Shown: positions 1-6,978, counted from the first letter of the stretch. The stretch is 9,581 nucleotides of DNA from Planctomycetaceae bacterium (GCA_003503535.1 DOCI01000285.1:22852-32432), one strand, 5' to 3'. Notes: generated by a model from the sequence alone, not told the origin. Program-made: numbers and translations.

Positions 1-230
1 TGCACATCAAACCAGGCCGCAAACATCGCTTCGAGAATCAGACACAAACCTGCAAAAGTCCCGACAATGATCGATTTTTTGGCATGGATTTTTTCCTCGA
101 ATGCCAGCGCGAGAACCATCGCGATGAGCAGCATTGTAAAGAAGCCAGTCATCCAGGCTGGGACTTCATGCCCAGCAATGGCTTCAGGGGTTTCCAGAAA
201 TGCGAGAAGGAATTGTGAGGCTGGCAACAT
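1..230 (-). CDS. N-terminal fragment of a membrane protein, possibly an ion transporter (runs off the window)
   Basis: The ATG at 230-228 opens a frame of 76 codons that continues past the left edge, so only the N-terminus is visible. After about 25 residues comes a hydrophobic segment around residues 27-44 (TGFFTMLLIAMVLALAF). A short charged loop (EEKIHAKKS) follows, then a second hydrophobic segment around residues 55-75, which is the layout of a polytopic inner-membrane protein. The EEKIHAKKS loop between two membrane helices recalls the start of SLC13/ArsB-NhaD-type ion transporters, but that is only an impression from a fragment. The start lies six bases after the stop codon of the upstream serine hydrolase gene, so the two are probably co-transcribed. 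The frame is credible; the function is uncertain. Confidence 0.65.
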   Translation of the reverse strand, partial: MLPASQFLLAFLETPEAIAGHEVPAWMTGFFTMLLIAMVLALAFEEKIHAKKSIIVGTFAGLCLILEAMFAAWFDV

Positions 231-236
231 ATGGTG

Positions 237-1385
237 TTAATTTCCAGATTGCGATGATCGATATTTACAGCAAGATGCCTGAACGACAGTATGAACCATA
301 TTGGATAGCTGAACTAATTTCACGCGTGATTGCGAACTTGGTTTTGTCGTACAGATGACCGCAGCCGAGTTGGTATCCAGATCGATCCACATCAGGCAGC
401 CCGTTGCTCCCCAGTGTCCGATTACATTTTCCGGAAGAGTATCTCCAAAAGTTTCTGGATGAGCTTTCCAGTTGTGTCGCCAGCCGAGCCCCCAGTTGCG
501 ATAATTCTTTTCGCGTTCGGACATCTGCTCGAAATAAACCAACTGCGGTTGGCATGCTTCCTTGAACGATGCTGAGCTGAGAATCGTGCCTGCTCCACGC
601 TGAATCTTGATCATTTCCACGCAAAACTTGAGCATATCAGCCGACGTGGACAACATCCCTCCCCAGGGTGCCCCCAGGCTTCGCCAGTAAACGCTGTTCC
701 AGTTGCCAGTCAACTCGAGTTGTTCTTCAGGGAGATCGACATCGACGACTCGATTCAGCAAGGCAGTCGAATTTGCAGAAGCGGGAATGCCAAGAAAACT
801 ATTATTCATCCCCAGCGGAATAAAAATCTGCAGATGAATGAATTCTTCCAGAGACACTCCTGTCAACGTCTCAACCACCTTGCCCAGAACCAGATAACCC
901 ATGCTTTGATAGCGTGAACTGGTTCCAGGAGGATAATCGAGCGAGACATCAATCACTCGTTGATAGAATTCATCGAGTGTTGCCTGCTGATCACGAAGCT
1001 CCAGGTTCTCTGGAAGTTGGTCCGGCAAACCGGATGCATGGCAGAGAAGTTGGCGAATGGTAATTCGACGTTTTTCACCACGATTCCATTCGGGCAGGAT
1101 CTCCGAGAGACGCTGGTTCAACGAAAGTTTCCCCAGTTCGACCAGTTTCAGAATAGCGGTCGCAACCACAGGTTTTGTCAAAGAGGCGATCAAAAAAAGT
1201 GAGTCGTCATTCAGTTCCGCATCCTGTCTCTGTCTTCCCAACTGCAAAACGGGAGAGGATGTCTCGCAAAATGCCTGCACTGAAATTGCAGATAACTTGT
1301 CGTTTGTCACCAACTTTGAAATCATCGATTTCAAATAGGACCACTCTTTGAGTTCTTCCCATTGTTCTCGGCTGAATGACATCAT
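237..1385 (-). CDS. Serine hydrolase, beta-lactamase class C / penicillin-binding-protein-like family
   Basis: From the ATG at 1385 the protein has 382 residues, the usual length for stand-alone members of this family. The nucleophile motif is SLTK at residues 68-71 (SxxK). The family-typical LLCHASGL is at 113-120. The second active-site motif is YQS at 159-161, where many members have YxN. The third is GHWGATG near 323-329, in the position of the KTG/HxG motif. No signal peptide is evident, so it may be cytoplasmic. Relatives include esterases, D-amino-acid peptidases and true beta-lactamases; the sequence does not show which substrate is used. The frame is open further upstream to an ATG at 1535, but that would overlap the STAS gene by 80 bases and add residues with no family resemblance, so the ATG at 1385 (or 1382) is preferred. 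It lies 70 bases after the STAS stop codon. Confidence 0.88.
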   Translation of the reverse strand: MMSFSREQWEELKEWSYLKSMISKLVTNDKLSAISVQAFCETSSPVLQLGRQRQDAELNDDSLFLIASLTKPVVATAILKLVELGKLSLNQRLSEILPEWNRGEKRRITIRQLLCHASGLPDQLPENLELRDQQATLDEFYQRVIDVSLDYPPGTSSRYQSMGYLVLGKVVETLTGVSLEEFIHLQIFIPLGMNNSFLGIPASANSTALLNRVVDVDLPEEQLELTGNWNSVYWRSLGAPWGGMLSTSADMLKFCVEMIKIQRGAGTILSSASFKEACQPQLVYFEQMSEREKNYRNWGLGWRHNWKAHPETFGDTLPENVIGHWGATGCLMWIDLDTNSAAVICTTKPSSQSRVKLVQLSNMVHTVVQASCCKYRSSQSGN

Positions 1386-1455
1386 GTCTGCCTGTCGTTT
1401 ATAAAGCACTTTCAGCAACTGATATGCAGGAAATCTCTCTGGAGGGTAGAGTAAT

Positions 1456-1791
1456 TCAGGTTTGCGGAATTTCGACTTCGTGAACTTCGATGATCGTATC
1501 GAGTTTGGTAATTTCCAGAACATCGCGAACATCATCAGACGGGTTGTAAATGTGCACGGTCACTCCCAGATTTCGCATGGCTGCGATCAATCCGAGTGTG
1601 CCGCTGGGAATCAATTTCACACCGGTCAGATCAAATGCCAGGACTTTACAATTATGTTCCTTGATCACCTTGACCAGTTCATCGCGGCATTCTGCCAGAT
1701 TCAAATTCGCAACAGCATCCTGGCCGCCAAAGCCAACAACTGTCAATTCCCCAGCCTGATAAATCGTTAAACAACCCGCTTGATAAGCCAT
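1456..1791 (-). CDS. Single-domain STAS protein (anti-sigma factor antagonist-like)
   Basis: This 111-residue protein is essentially one STAS domain, the fold of SpoIIAA/RsbV anti-anti-sigma factors and of SulP transporter tails. The pattern is clear: an N-terminal beta strand (ELTVVGFGG), a helix (NLAECRDELVKVIKE), the central strand KVLAFDLTGVKLI, the SG.LGLIAAM loop-helix, and the C-terminal VHIYNPSDDVRDVLEITKLD strand and helix. The phosphorylation loop reads IPSGTLG instead of the classical DSSGLG, so the phosphoserine position is not securely matched. No anti-sigma kinase or phosphatase partner is nearby. The ATG at 1791 is preferred over an in-frame GTG at 1803 because a GAGG lies six bases before it. 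It is downstream of valS and upstream of the serine hydrolase. The domain call is firm; the regulatory role is inferred. Confidence 0.88.
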   Translation of the reverse strand: MAYQAGCLTIYQAGELTVVGFGGQDAVANLNLAECRDELVKVIKEHNCKVLAFDLTGVKLIPSGTLGLIAAMRNLGVTVHIYNPSDDVRDVLEITKLDTIIEVHEVEIPQT

Positions 1792-1825
1792 GGAACGCCT
1801 CACTCTTCAAAGGATTAACTTCCCT

Positions 1826-1848
1826 GATCTTTATGACATCGAAAGATC
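1826..1848. repeat. Inverted repeat 7-9-7 upstream of the STAS gene
   Basis: GATCTTT (1826-1832) and AAAGATC (1842-1848) are perfect inverted arms separated by nine bases. They lie 35-57 bases before the STAS start codon, in the 130-base gap after valS. This could be an operator or a small hairpin in the 5' leader. No T-tract follows on the minus strand, so it is not an intrinsic terminator. Elsewhere in this gap CTGAGC (1883-1888) and GCTCAG (1910-1915) can pair across a 21-base loop just after the valS stop. That hairpin also lacks a T-tract. Confidence 0.35.
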
Positions 1849-1921
1849 GAAGCTGTGATTCCAGCTGAACGCTTCTCGCCCCCTGAGCATAATTAGCAAG
1901 GGGTTAGTAGCTCAGATCAGA

Positions 1922-4912
1922 TTATAACATCTTCCTGAGTTGTGCAATCACTTCTTCGACACTCTGAAGCTGACTTTGCAAATTCGCCAAAGTTTCCCGA
2001 ACGTTGTTGACAACGTCGTCGGGAGCATTACTGACAAACTTATCGTTGCTCAACTTCTTTTCATGGCCAGAGATAAAGCCTTTGAGTTTCGCCGCTTCCT
2101 TTTCTTGTCGTTCCAATTCCGCTTTTAAATCCACAACGCCTCCCAGTGGGATGTAGCCGTCGATGTCGCCAATCGTGAAACTGGCTGAACCATCTGGTCG
2201 TGTCACCTCAGCCCCGGCTGCTTCCAGAACAGTTTTCGCCAGATTCTCGAATTGGCCAGAAACCGAATTCATATCATTCGCAATCGTTTCACTGGCACGC
2301 ATTCGCAATGTCAGAGGTGTTCCAGGAGGAATTCCATAGACCGCTCGCACATTCCGAACAGCGATGACAGAATCGCGCAGACGCTCGAATCGTCCTTCAA
2401 ACTCTGTATCAATCCACTCCTTCGGCAACTTCGGCCAGGCAGCGATCATCGCCGCTTCCTCTGCTGGCTTCGGTTCAGGGATGCCTCTTTCCGGAGCCAG
2501 TTCACCCAGTTTCTGCCAGAGTTCTTCCGTAACAAAGGGAACGAAAGGAGAAAGGAGTCTCAGTAACGAATCGAGAACCGCAACCAGAACACGCTGGGCT
2601 TCGGCTTTCTGATCTTCACTCCGCAATCGAGGCTTAATCATTTCCAGATACCAGTCACAGAATTCATTCCAGGTGAAATCGCGAACGGTACGGGTCGCCA
2701 TATCGAACTGATAGCGTTCCAGGCAAGTCGTGACTTCGGCAGCGGTCTGAGAAAGCCGGCTCAAAATCCAGCGGTCTTCCAGCGGAAGCGTTTTGACATC
2801 AATTTTCTCAGGTGTGTAACCTTCAAGATTGAGCATCGCAAATCGAGTCGCATTCCAGAATTTATTGCAAAAGTTCCGGCCATACTCGAACCGTTCTGAG
2901 ACCATTCTCGCAACCGGTTCTCCTTCATCCGGTTCAAAGTTTGGACTCGTGTACTGCAACTCCCGCTTACTTTTCGGAAACTTGACACGAGGTTTCTCAC
3001 CATCGACAGGTTTGGCTTCGGTATGAAACTGTTCCTGAGGAATAACTTCACCCGTTTCGGGATCTTCATAACCAACTGGCAATTTCACATCCTGTGTTTC
3101 TCCCGCCAAAGAAGCGAGCGTAAAGCGGACGGCATCGGTTCCGTATTTATCGATCAGATCCATCGGATCAACGCCGTTCCCTTTCGACTTCGACATCGTC
3201 CGACCGAAACCATCGAGAATTTTCGGGTGGATACAGACGTGAGAGAACGGAATGTCTCCCATGTTGTAAAGCCCCGTCAAAACCATACGGGCAACCCACA
3301 ATGTAATGATATCGCGACTTGTGACCAATACATTGCCCGGATAGAAGTAATCAAGAACTTCATTATTGCCAGATGATGATTCCTGTGCTTCTCCATTTAA
3401 AGGAGGATTCTGCTCAGTGTTCGGCCAGCCTAAAGTTGCGTGAGGCCATAGGGCAGAGCTGAACCAGGTATCGAGAACGTCCTCATCCTGTCGCAATTCA
3501 TGATCAGGCCCAAGAGCATCGGCTGGCAAATCGGTTTCTGCACAAATCAACCAGCAGGAGTTCTCAGCATCGTGGATATAGCTGATATCTTCGCGTCCGG
3601 CAAATTCCTGTTTCAACTCTTCTTCTGTGCAGGTCTCGCAATACCAGATCGGAATCCGATGACCCCACCAGAGTTGACGACTGATACACCAGTCCCGTTT
3701 TTCTCCCAGCCAGTCCAGATACGTCTTGGAGTAACGCGAAGGATAAAACCGCACACGCTGATCCTCAACCGCATCCATCGCCGATTGAGCCAGCGTATCC
3801 ATTTTGACGAACCACTGATCCGACAAATACGGTTCAATCGGCGTCTTCGAACGATCGCTGTGTTTGAGTGGAATGCTTCGCTCTTCAACCGCTTCGAAAT
3901 AGCCGAGTTTCTCCATCTCTGCTACAACTTCTTTGCGGGCAGCGTATCGATCGAGCCCTTTAAACGGACCACAGACCTCATTCAATGTCCCATCAGGATT
4001 CAGAATGTTGATCATCTCGAGCTGATTGCGAAGTCCACACGCGTAATCGTTCGGGTCATGCGCAGGCGTGACTTTCACACAGCCGGTTCCGAGATCTTTA
4101 TCGGCCAGTAACGCATCGGCAATAATCGGGATTAGTCTCCCGTTGAGCGGAATGAGGACATTCTTACCAACCAGATGCGTATAACGTTCATCGCTCGGAT
4201 GAACGCACATGGCGGTATCGCCCAGCATTGTTTCCGGTCGGGTCGTCGAGAACGAGAGCTTTTCGCCAGTCGGATTTCCCTGATCATCGACAACCGGATA
4301 ATGAAACGTCCAGAAATGGCCAGCAATTTCTTCTGGATAAACTTCGTCATCGGCGACTGCCGTCTGCAGATAGGCATCCCAGTTGACGAGCCGTTTGCCT
4401 CGAAAGATCAGACCATCGCGAAACAGTTTCAAAAACGTCTTACGGACAGCAGCCGAGCAAACTTCGTCAAGCGTGAAGCGAGTTCTGCGCCAGTCGCAAC
4501 TGGCCCCAAGTTGTTTCAACTGATTGAGAATCCGCTTCTCGTAGGAATCTTTCCACTTCCAGATTCGATTGACCAGCGCTTCGCGTCCGATGTCGTGCCG
4601 GGTCAGACCTTCCTGCTCCAGCATGCGACGTTCTACAACTGCCTGTGTCGCGATTCCCGCATGATCCGTCCCCGGCATCCACAACGCAGAATAACCCTGC
4701 ATTCGTTTCCAGCGGGTCAGCAAATCCTGCAGAGTCCCGTTCAACGCATGCCCCATATGCAGCGCCCCGGTGACGTTGGGCAGGGGAATCATTATCGTAT
4801 GCGGCGGTTTGTTCGGATCGGGATTTGCATCAAAATACCCTCGCTCTTCCCAGATTTGAAACCACTTGGATTGAACATCTTTCGGTTCATACTGCTTAGA
4901 AATTTCAGCCAT
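1922..4912 (-). CDS. valS: Valine--tRNA ligase (valyl-tRNA synthetase)
   Basis: This class I synthetase charges tRNA-Val with valine and edits misactivated threonine; it is cytosolic and essential. From the ATG at 4912 it has 996 residues, slightly longer than typical. Motifs in order: class I HIGH as HMGH at 52-55; the CP1 editing domain including TTRPETMLGDTA from about 223 and HDPND near 285; a zinc-type pair YCETC (C425, C428) with C453 and C457; DVLDTWFSSALWP near 480; and KMSKS as TMSKS at 572-576. An anticodon-binding domain follows, then a C-terminal coiled-coil arm from about residue 926. Residues 613-671 form an insert between the KMSKS region and SERFEYGRNFCNKFWNATRF, where most homologues have only a short linker. 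The frame extends upstream to a TTG at 4975, but those 21 extra codons come from a palindromic repeat and are rejected. The STAS gene follows 130 bases after the stop. Confidence 0.97.
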   Translation of the reverse strand: MAEISKQYEPKDVQSKWFQIWEERGYFDANPDPNKPPHTIMIPLPNVTGALHMGHALNGTLQDLLTRWKRMQGYSALWMPGTDHAGIATQAVVERRMLEQEGLTRHDIGREALVNRIWKWKDSYEKRILNQLKQLGASCDWRRTRFTLDEVCSAAVRKTFLKLFRDGLIFRGKRLVNWDAYLQTAVADDEVYPEEIAGHFWTFHYPVVDDQGNPTGEKLSFSTTRPETMLGDTAMCVHPSDERYTHLVGKNVLIPLNGRLIPIIADALLADKDLGTGCVKVTPAHDPNDYACGLRNQLEMINILNPDGTLNEVCGPFKGLDRYAARKEVVAEMEKLGYFEAVEERSIPLKHSDRSKTPIEPYLSDQWFVKMDTLAQSAMDAVEDQRVRFYPSRYSKTYLDWLGEKRDWCISRQLWWGHRIPIWYCETCTEEELKQEFAGREDISYIHDAENSCWLICAETDLPADALGPDHELRQDEDVLDTWFSSALWPHATLGWPNTEQNPPLNGEAQESSSGNNEVLDYFYPGNVLVTSRDIITLWVARMVLTGLYNMGDIPFSHVCIHPKILDGFGRTMSKSKGNGVDPMDLIDKYGTDAVRFTLASLAGETQDVKLPVGYEDPETGEVIPQEQFHTEAKPVDGEKPRVKFPKSKRELQYTSPNFEPDEGEPVARMVSERFEYGRNFCNKFWNATRFAMLNLEGYTPEKIDVKTLPLEDRWILSRLSQTAAEVTTCLERYQFDMATRTVRDFTWNEFCDWYLEMIKPRLRSEDQKAEAQRVLVAVLDSLLRLLSPFVPFVTEELWQKLGELAPERGIPEPKPAEEAAMIAAWPKLPKEWIDTEFEGRFERLRDSVIAVRNVRAVYGIPPGTPLTLRMRASETIANDMNSVSGQFENLAKTVLEAAGAEVTRPDGSASFTIGDIDGYIPLGGVVDLKAELERQEKEAAKLKGFISGHEKKLSNDKFVSNAPDDVVNNVRETLANLQSQLQSVEEVIAQLRKML

Positions 4913-4954
4913 CGATATCACGATCAAAAAATTATTATGTATGTTGTAGTTGTA

Positions 4955-5084
4955 GGGTGCGTCCTGACGCACCAAGTCTCGGAGTAGAACACGTATCGAA
5001 CTTTAGAGTCATTTCTTACCGAGATGTTAACATCAATGATAAAAATCAATTCGTTACTCGATTTCGGTGCGTCAGGACGCACCC
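4955..5084. repeat. MITE-like unit bounded by inverted copies of a GC-rich palindrome
   Basis: Two 18-base palindromes, GGTGCGTCCTGACGCACC (4956-4973) and GGTGCGTCAGGACGCACC (5066-5083), each have 8-base arms around a 2-base centre, and they are exact reverse complements of each other. The similarity extends outward (TAGTTG-TAGGG on the left, CCCAACTA on the right) and weakly inward (TCTCGGAGTA against TACTCGA), giving imperfect terminal inverted repeats of about 25-35 bases. A perfect 12-base palindrome, GATGTTAACATC, lies inside at 5023-5034. There is no coding capacity. The unit lies in the valS leader and creates a spurious 5' extension of that frame. It looks like a non-autonomous mobile element or a REP/BIME-type repeat pair; which one cannot be told from a single locus. 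Confidence 0.55.
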
Positions 5085-5088
5085 AACT

Positions 5089-5117
5089 ATTTTAACTACC
5101 GCAAAATGTCGTGTAAG
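5089..5117 (-). promoter_or_regulatory. Possible sigma70-type promoter for valS
   Basis: On the minus strand CTTACA (5117-5112, four of six matches to TTGACA) is followed after 17 bases by TAAAAT (5094-5089, five of six matches to TATAAT). A start near 5082 would put the whole palindromic repeat unit into the valS 5' leader, about 170 bases before the start codon. This is a pattern match only. valS could equally be read through from cimA. Confidence 0.3.
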
Positions 5118-5131
5118 TTCAATATCGGGGA

Positions 5132-5148
5132 GCAGTCAAACTGACTGC
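5132..5148. repeat. Short perfect hairpin in the cimA-valS gap
   Basis: GCAGTCA (5132-5138) and TGACTGC (5142-5148) form a 7-base-pair stem with a 3-base loop. Neither strand has a T-tract beside it, so it is not an intrinsic terminator. It is one of several palindromes packed into the 296-base gap between cimA and valS. Confidence 0.45.
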
Positions 5149-5184
5149 GGAATAGATATTTGAGGGCGACATTTATAGCTCGAA

Positions 5185-5200
5185 AGAGCACTACTGCTCT
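5185..5200 (-). terminator. Weak hairpin just after the cimA stop codon, possible terminator
   Basis: AGAGCA (5185-5190) and TGCTCT (5195-5200) make a 6-base-pair stem with a 4-base loop, beginning eight bases after the cimA stop codon. On the minus strand the stem is followed by only a short T run (TTTCG), so termination would be weak or partial. It may instead be another member of the local palindrome cluster. An overlapping GCTC-GAAA-GAGC hairpin (5178-5189) uses part of the same sequence. Confidence 0.3.
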
Positions 5201-5208
5201 ATGAATCA

Positions 5209-6786
5209 TCACTTCGCTGGTTCAAATTCACCATCATCTTTATAGAGCTTGTATTCGACACTATCCACAAGAGCCAGCCAGCTCGCTTCGATGATATTTT
5301 CACTCACCCCAATTGTACTCCAGACCTCTTTATTGTCTTTACTTTCGATCACAACCCGCACCTTGGCAGCTGTACCACCGGTCGAATTGATGACACGCAC
5401 TTTGTAATCGACCAGCTGAAGTTTTTCGAGAGCCGGGTAGGCGGGAATCAATGCCTTTCGCAGAGCATTATCGAGAGCATTCACCGGCCCGTCACCCTCA
5501 GCCACAACATGCTCAATGTTTCCATTGACCTTCAATTTCACTGTCGCTTCGGTTTGGGGATCATGAGCAGGATCGGTTTCGACATTGACACGATAATGGA
5601 GCCTTGCGAACTTGGGTTCGTAAGTCTTGGCCACTTTCTTGATCAGTAAATCAAACGAGGCTTCAGCGGCTTCAAACTGATAGCCCGCATATTCAAGCTC
5701 TTCGACACGAGCCAAAATTGCCTTCATCAAATCGGCATCCTGATTGAGATTATACTTCGTCGTTTTGGCGACGATATTCGAGCGTCCCGACAATTCGCTC
5801 ACGAGAATCTTGCGATTATTCCCTACCACTTCCGGGGTGATATGCTCATAACTGGAAGCGAGTCGATTGACTGCATGTACGTGCATTCCACCTTTGTGGG
5901 CAAACGCACTGCTGCCGACAAAAGCCTGATTGGAACGGAAATTCATATTGGCCAGTTCATAAACGTATCGCGAGAGTTCGGTCAGATGCTCGACCGAACC
6001 TTCGTGTAAAGCCTGATAATTTTTCTTGAGGACCAGGTTTGCAATTGCCGAAACGAGATCGGCATTTCCGCAGCGTTCGCCGATGCCATTGATCGTCCCC
6101 TGAACCTGAACTGCTCCTTCATCAATCGCGCGAATCGTATTGGCAACCGCGACATCGGAATCGTTGTGGCAATGAATTCCGAGAGGGGCATTCACCGCTG
6201 ACTTAGCCGCTTTCACAGCAGCCGCGATTCCTTCGGGAAGAGTCCCCCCGTTTGTGTCGCACAGACAGACCAGTTCCGCTCCTGCTTCCGAAGCCGCCTG
6301 GATTGTTTTCAATGCGAATTCTGAATTATGTCGATAGCCATCAAAATAATGCTCGGCATCATAAATGACCCGACGCCCTTCGGCGACGAGATAAGCAACC
6401 GAATCGCGGATCATCGCCAGGTTTTCGTCTTCATCGACCCGCAGAATTTCTGTCACATGCAAATCCCATGTCTTACCGACAACCGTACAGACGGGCGTTT
6501 TCGCATCCCGCAAAGCAATCAGGCCGAGATCATCCTCGGCTGCAATTTCTTTTTTCCGAGTCATTCCGAACGCAGTGATCTGGGCATGTTTCAGGTCCAT
6601 ATCCTGCACGTGCTGAAAATACTCGGCATCCTTCTGATTGGCCTGAGCGAAACCTCCTTCAATCAGATCAAATCCGAGTTCATCGAGTTTGGCAGTAATC
6701 ATCAGTTTATCCTGGAGAGAGAAGTTGACTCCTTCTCCCTGACTGCCATCGCGAAGTGTCGTATCGTAGATCTGGATTCTGGACAT
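5209..6786 (-). CDS. cimA: (R)-citramalate synthase
   Basis: The enzyme condenses acetyl-CoA with pyruvate to (R)-citramalate, the entry to threonine-independent isoleucine synthesis through 2-oxobutanoate. The 525-residue length fits the long CimA subgroup of the 2-isopropylmalate synthase/homocitrate synthase family. The TIM-barrel domain begins with DTTLRDGSQGEG at 8-19, holding a metal-binding Asp and a catalytic Arg. HCHND at 205-209 and GTINGIGERCGNADL at 230-244 complete the family signatures. A linker and a LeuA-type dimerisation/allosteric domain (about 387-512) follow, which in relatives binds the end-product amino acid. The ATG at 6786 is chosen because the conserved MSRIQIYDTTLRDG begins there; an in-frame TTG at 6810 would add eight unconserved residues. 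Confusion with leuA is possible in principle, but length and the DTTLRDGSQGEG form favour cimA. Upstream is a leader that looks like an isoleucine-codon attenuator. Confidence 0.93.
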   Translation of the reverse strand: MSRIQIYDTTLRDGSQGEGVNFSLQDKLMITAKLDELGFDLIEGGFAQANQKDAEYFQHVQDMDLKHAQITAFGMTRKKEIAAEDDLGLIALRDAKTPVCTVVGKTWDLHVTEILRVDEDENLAMIRDSVAYLVAEGRRVIYDAEHYFDGYRHNSEFALKTIQAASEAGAELVCLCDTNGGTLPEGIAAAVKAAKSAVNAPLGIHCHNDSDVAVANTIRAIDEGAVQVQGTINGIGERCGNADLVSAIANLVLKKNYQALHEGSVEHLTELSRYVYELANMNFRSNQAFVGSSAFAHKGGMHVHAVNRLASSYEHITPEVVGNNRKILVSELSGRSNIVAKTTKYNLNQDADLMKAILARVEELEYAGYQFEAAEASFDLLIKKVAKTYEPKFARLHYRVNVETDPAHDPQTEATVKLKVNGNIEHVVAEGDGPVNALDNALRKALIPAYPALEKLQLVDYKVRVINSTGGTAAKVRVVIESKDNKEVWSTIGVSENIIEASWLALVDSVEYKLYKDDGEFEPAK

Positions 6787-6854
6787 AAGATTGATTCTAG
6801 AGTGTTTCAAAAATGATTTATCCGCGTTCTGCCTGAGCGAATTCTACGTGTTAG

Positions 6855-6873
6855 TTAATAATTGCATATGCGA
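6855..6873. repeat. Direct repeat copy A, downstream of the attenuator terminator
   Basis: TTAATAATTGCATATGCGA is matched by TTAATAATGCAATATGCGA at 6947-6965, with 16 of 19 positions identical, or 18 with one insertion and one deletion. The two copies lie 92 bases apart and flank the terminator. This copy lies in the part of the leader present only in read-through transcripts. Confidence 0.55.
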
Positions 6874-6888
6874 AGGCACACCGCATAT
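6866..6888 (-). promoter_or_regulatory. Hairpin or operator in the cimA 5' leader
   Basis: ATATGCG (6866-6872) and CGCATAT (6882-6888) are perfect 7-base inverted arms with a 9-base spacer. In the minus-strand transcript this would be a hairpin 80-102 bases before the cimA start. A third copy of ATATGCG lies at 6958-6964, inside the predicted antiterminator loop. The RNA there could therefore compete for the same partner and enclose the terminator. It could also be a protein-binding site in DNA. Confidence 0.4.
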
Positions 6889-6912
6889 CGAAATGCCTCG
6901 ATCTCTGGAAAT

Positions 6913-6948
6913 AAAAAAATCCTCTCAGGTGAGTGACCTGAGAGGATT
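6913..6948 (-). terminator. Strong intrinsic terminator, predicted attenuator of cimA
   Basis: A perfect 13-base-pair stem is formed by AATCCTCTCAGGT (6918-6930) and ACCTGAGAGGATT (6936-6948), with a 5-base loop. On the minus strand it runs straight into a T-tract of seven (complement of 6919-6913). It lies 31 bases after the stop codon of the Ile-rich micro-ORF and 126 bases before cimA. It could also end transcripts from the DUF4340 gene, but its position behind a promoter and leader peptide fits attenuation better. No T-tract is present on the plus strand. Confidence 0.92.
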
Positions 6949-6977
6949 AATAATGCAATATGCGATCCCAGCGTCAC
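6933..6977 (-). promoter_or_regulatory. Predicted antiterminator helix of the cimA attenuator
   Basis: The minus-strand segment GUGACGCUGGGAU (6977-6965) is complementary to AUCCUCUCAGGUCAC (6947-6933), which is the first arm plus part of the loop of the terminator. The pairing is 5 base pairs, one bulged G, 3 base pairs, a 3-base bulge, then 4 base pairs, with a loop of about 17 bases. It cannot coexist with the terminator. The 6977-6965 arm begins one base after the micro-ORF stop codon, so a ribosome finishing the peptide would cover it. A competing upstream helix is possible between UUACC and GGUGA around 6995-6974. Confidence 0.6.
6947..6965. repeat. Direct repeat copy B, in the predicted antiterminator loop
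   Basis: TTAATAATGCAATATGCGA is the near-identical partner of the copy at 6855-6873. It overlaps the edge of the terminator stem and the predicted antiterminator loop. Confidence 0.55.
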
Positions 6978-6978
6978 C

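Noticed and set aside
1386..1535. 50-codon N-terminal extension of the serine hydrolase
   Set aside because: It would overlap the end of the STAS gene by 80 bases and shows no signal peptide or family resemblance.
4913..4975. 5' extension of valS to a TTG at 4975
   Set aside because: The extra 21 codons translate the GGTGCGTC palindrome and AT-rich leader; the conserved protein begins at the ATG at 4912.
4175..4987. Long plus-strand open frame (270 codons) opposite the 5' part of valS
   Set aside because: It is antisense to strongly conserved synthetase motifs, has no recognisable domain and ends inside the palindromic repeat. It is a shadow of the valS reading frame, as is the 203-codon frame at 3500-4111.
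4913..5208. T-box or other riboswitch upstream of valS
   Set aside because: No T-box-like conserved core and no terminator with a T-tract before valS; the structures present are short palindromic repeats.
6913..6948. Reading the strong terminator simply as the end of the DUF4340 transcript
   Set aside because: It may serve that purpose too, but it lies nearly 180 bases past the stop, behind a good promoter and an Ile-rich micro-ORF, and immediately upstream of an isoleucine gene. Attenuation explains more of the layout.
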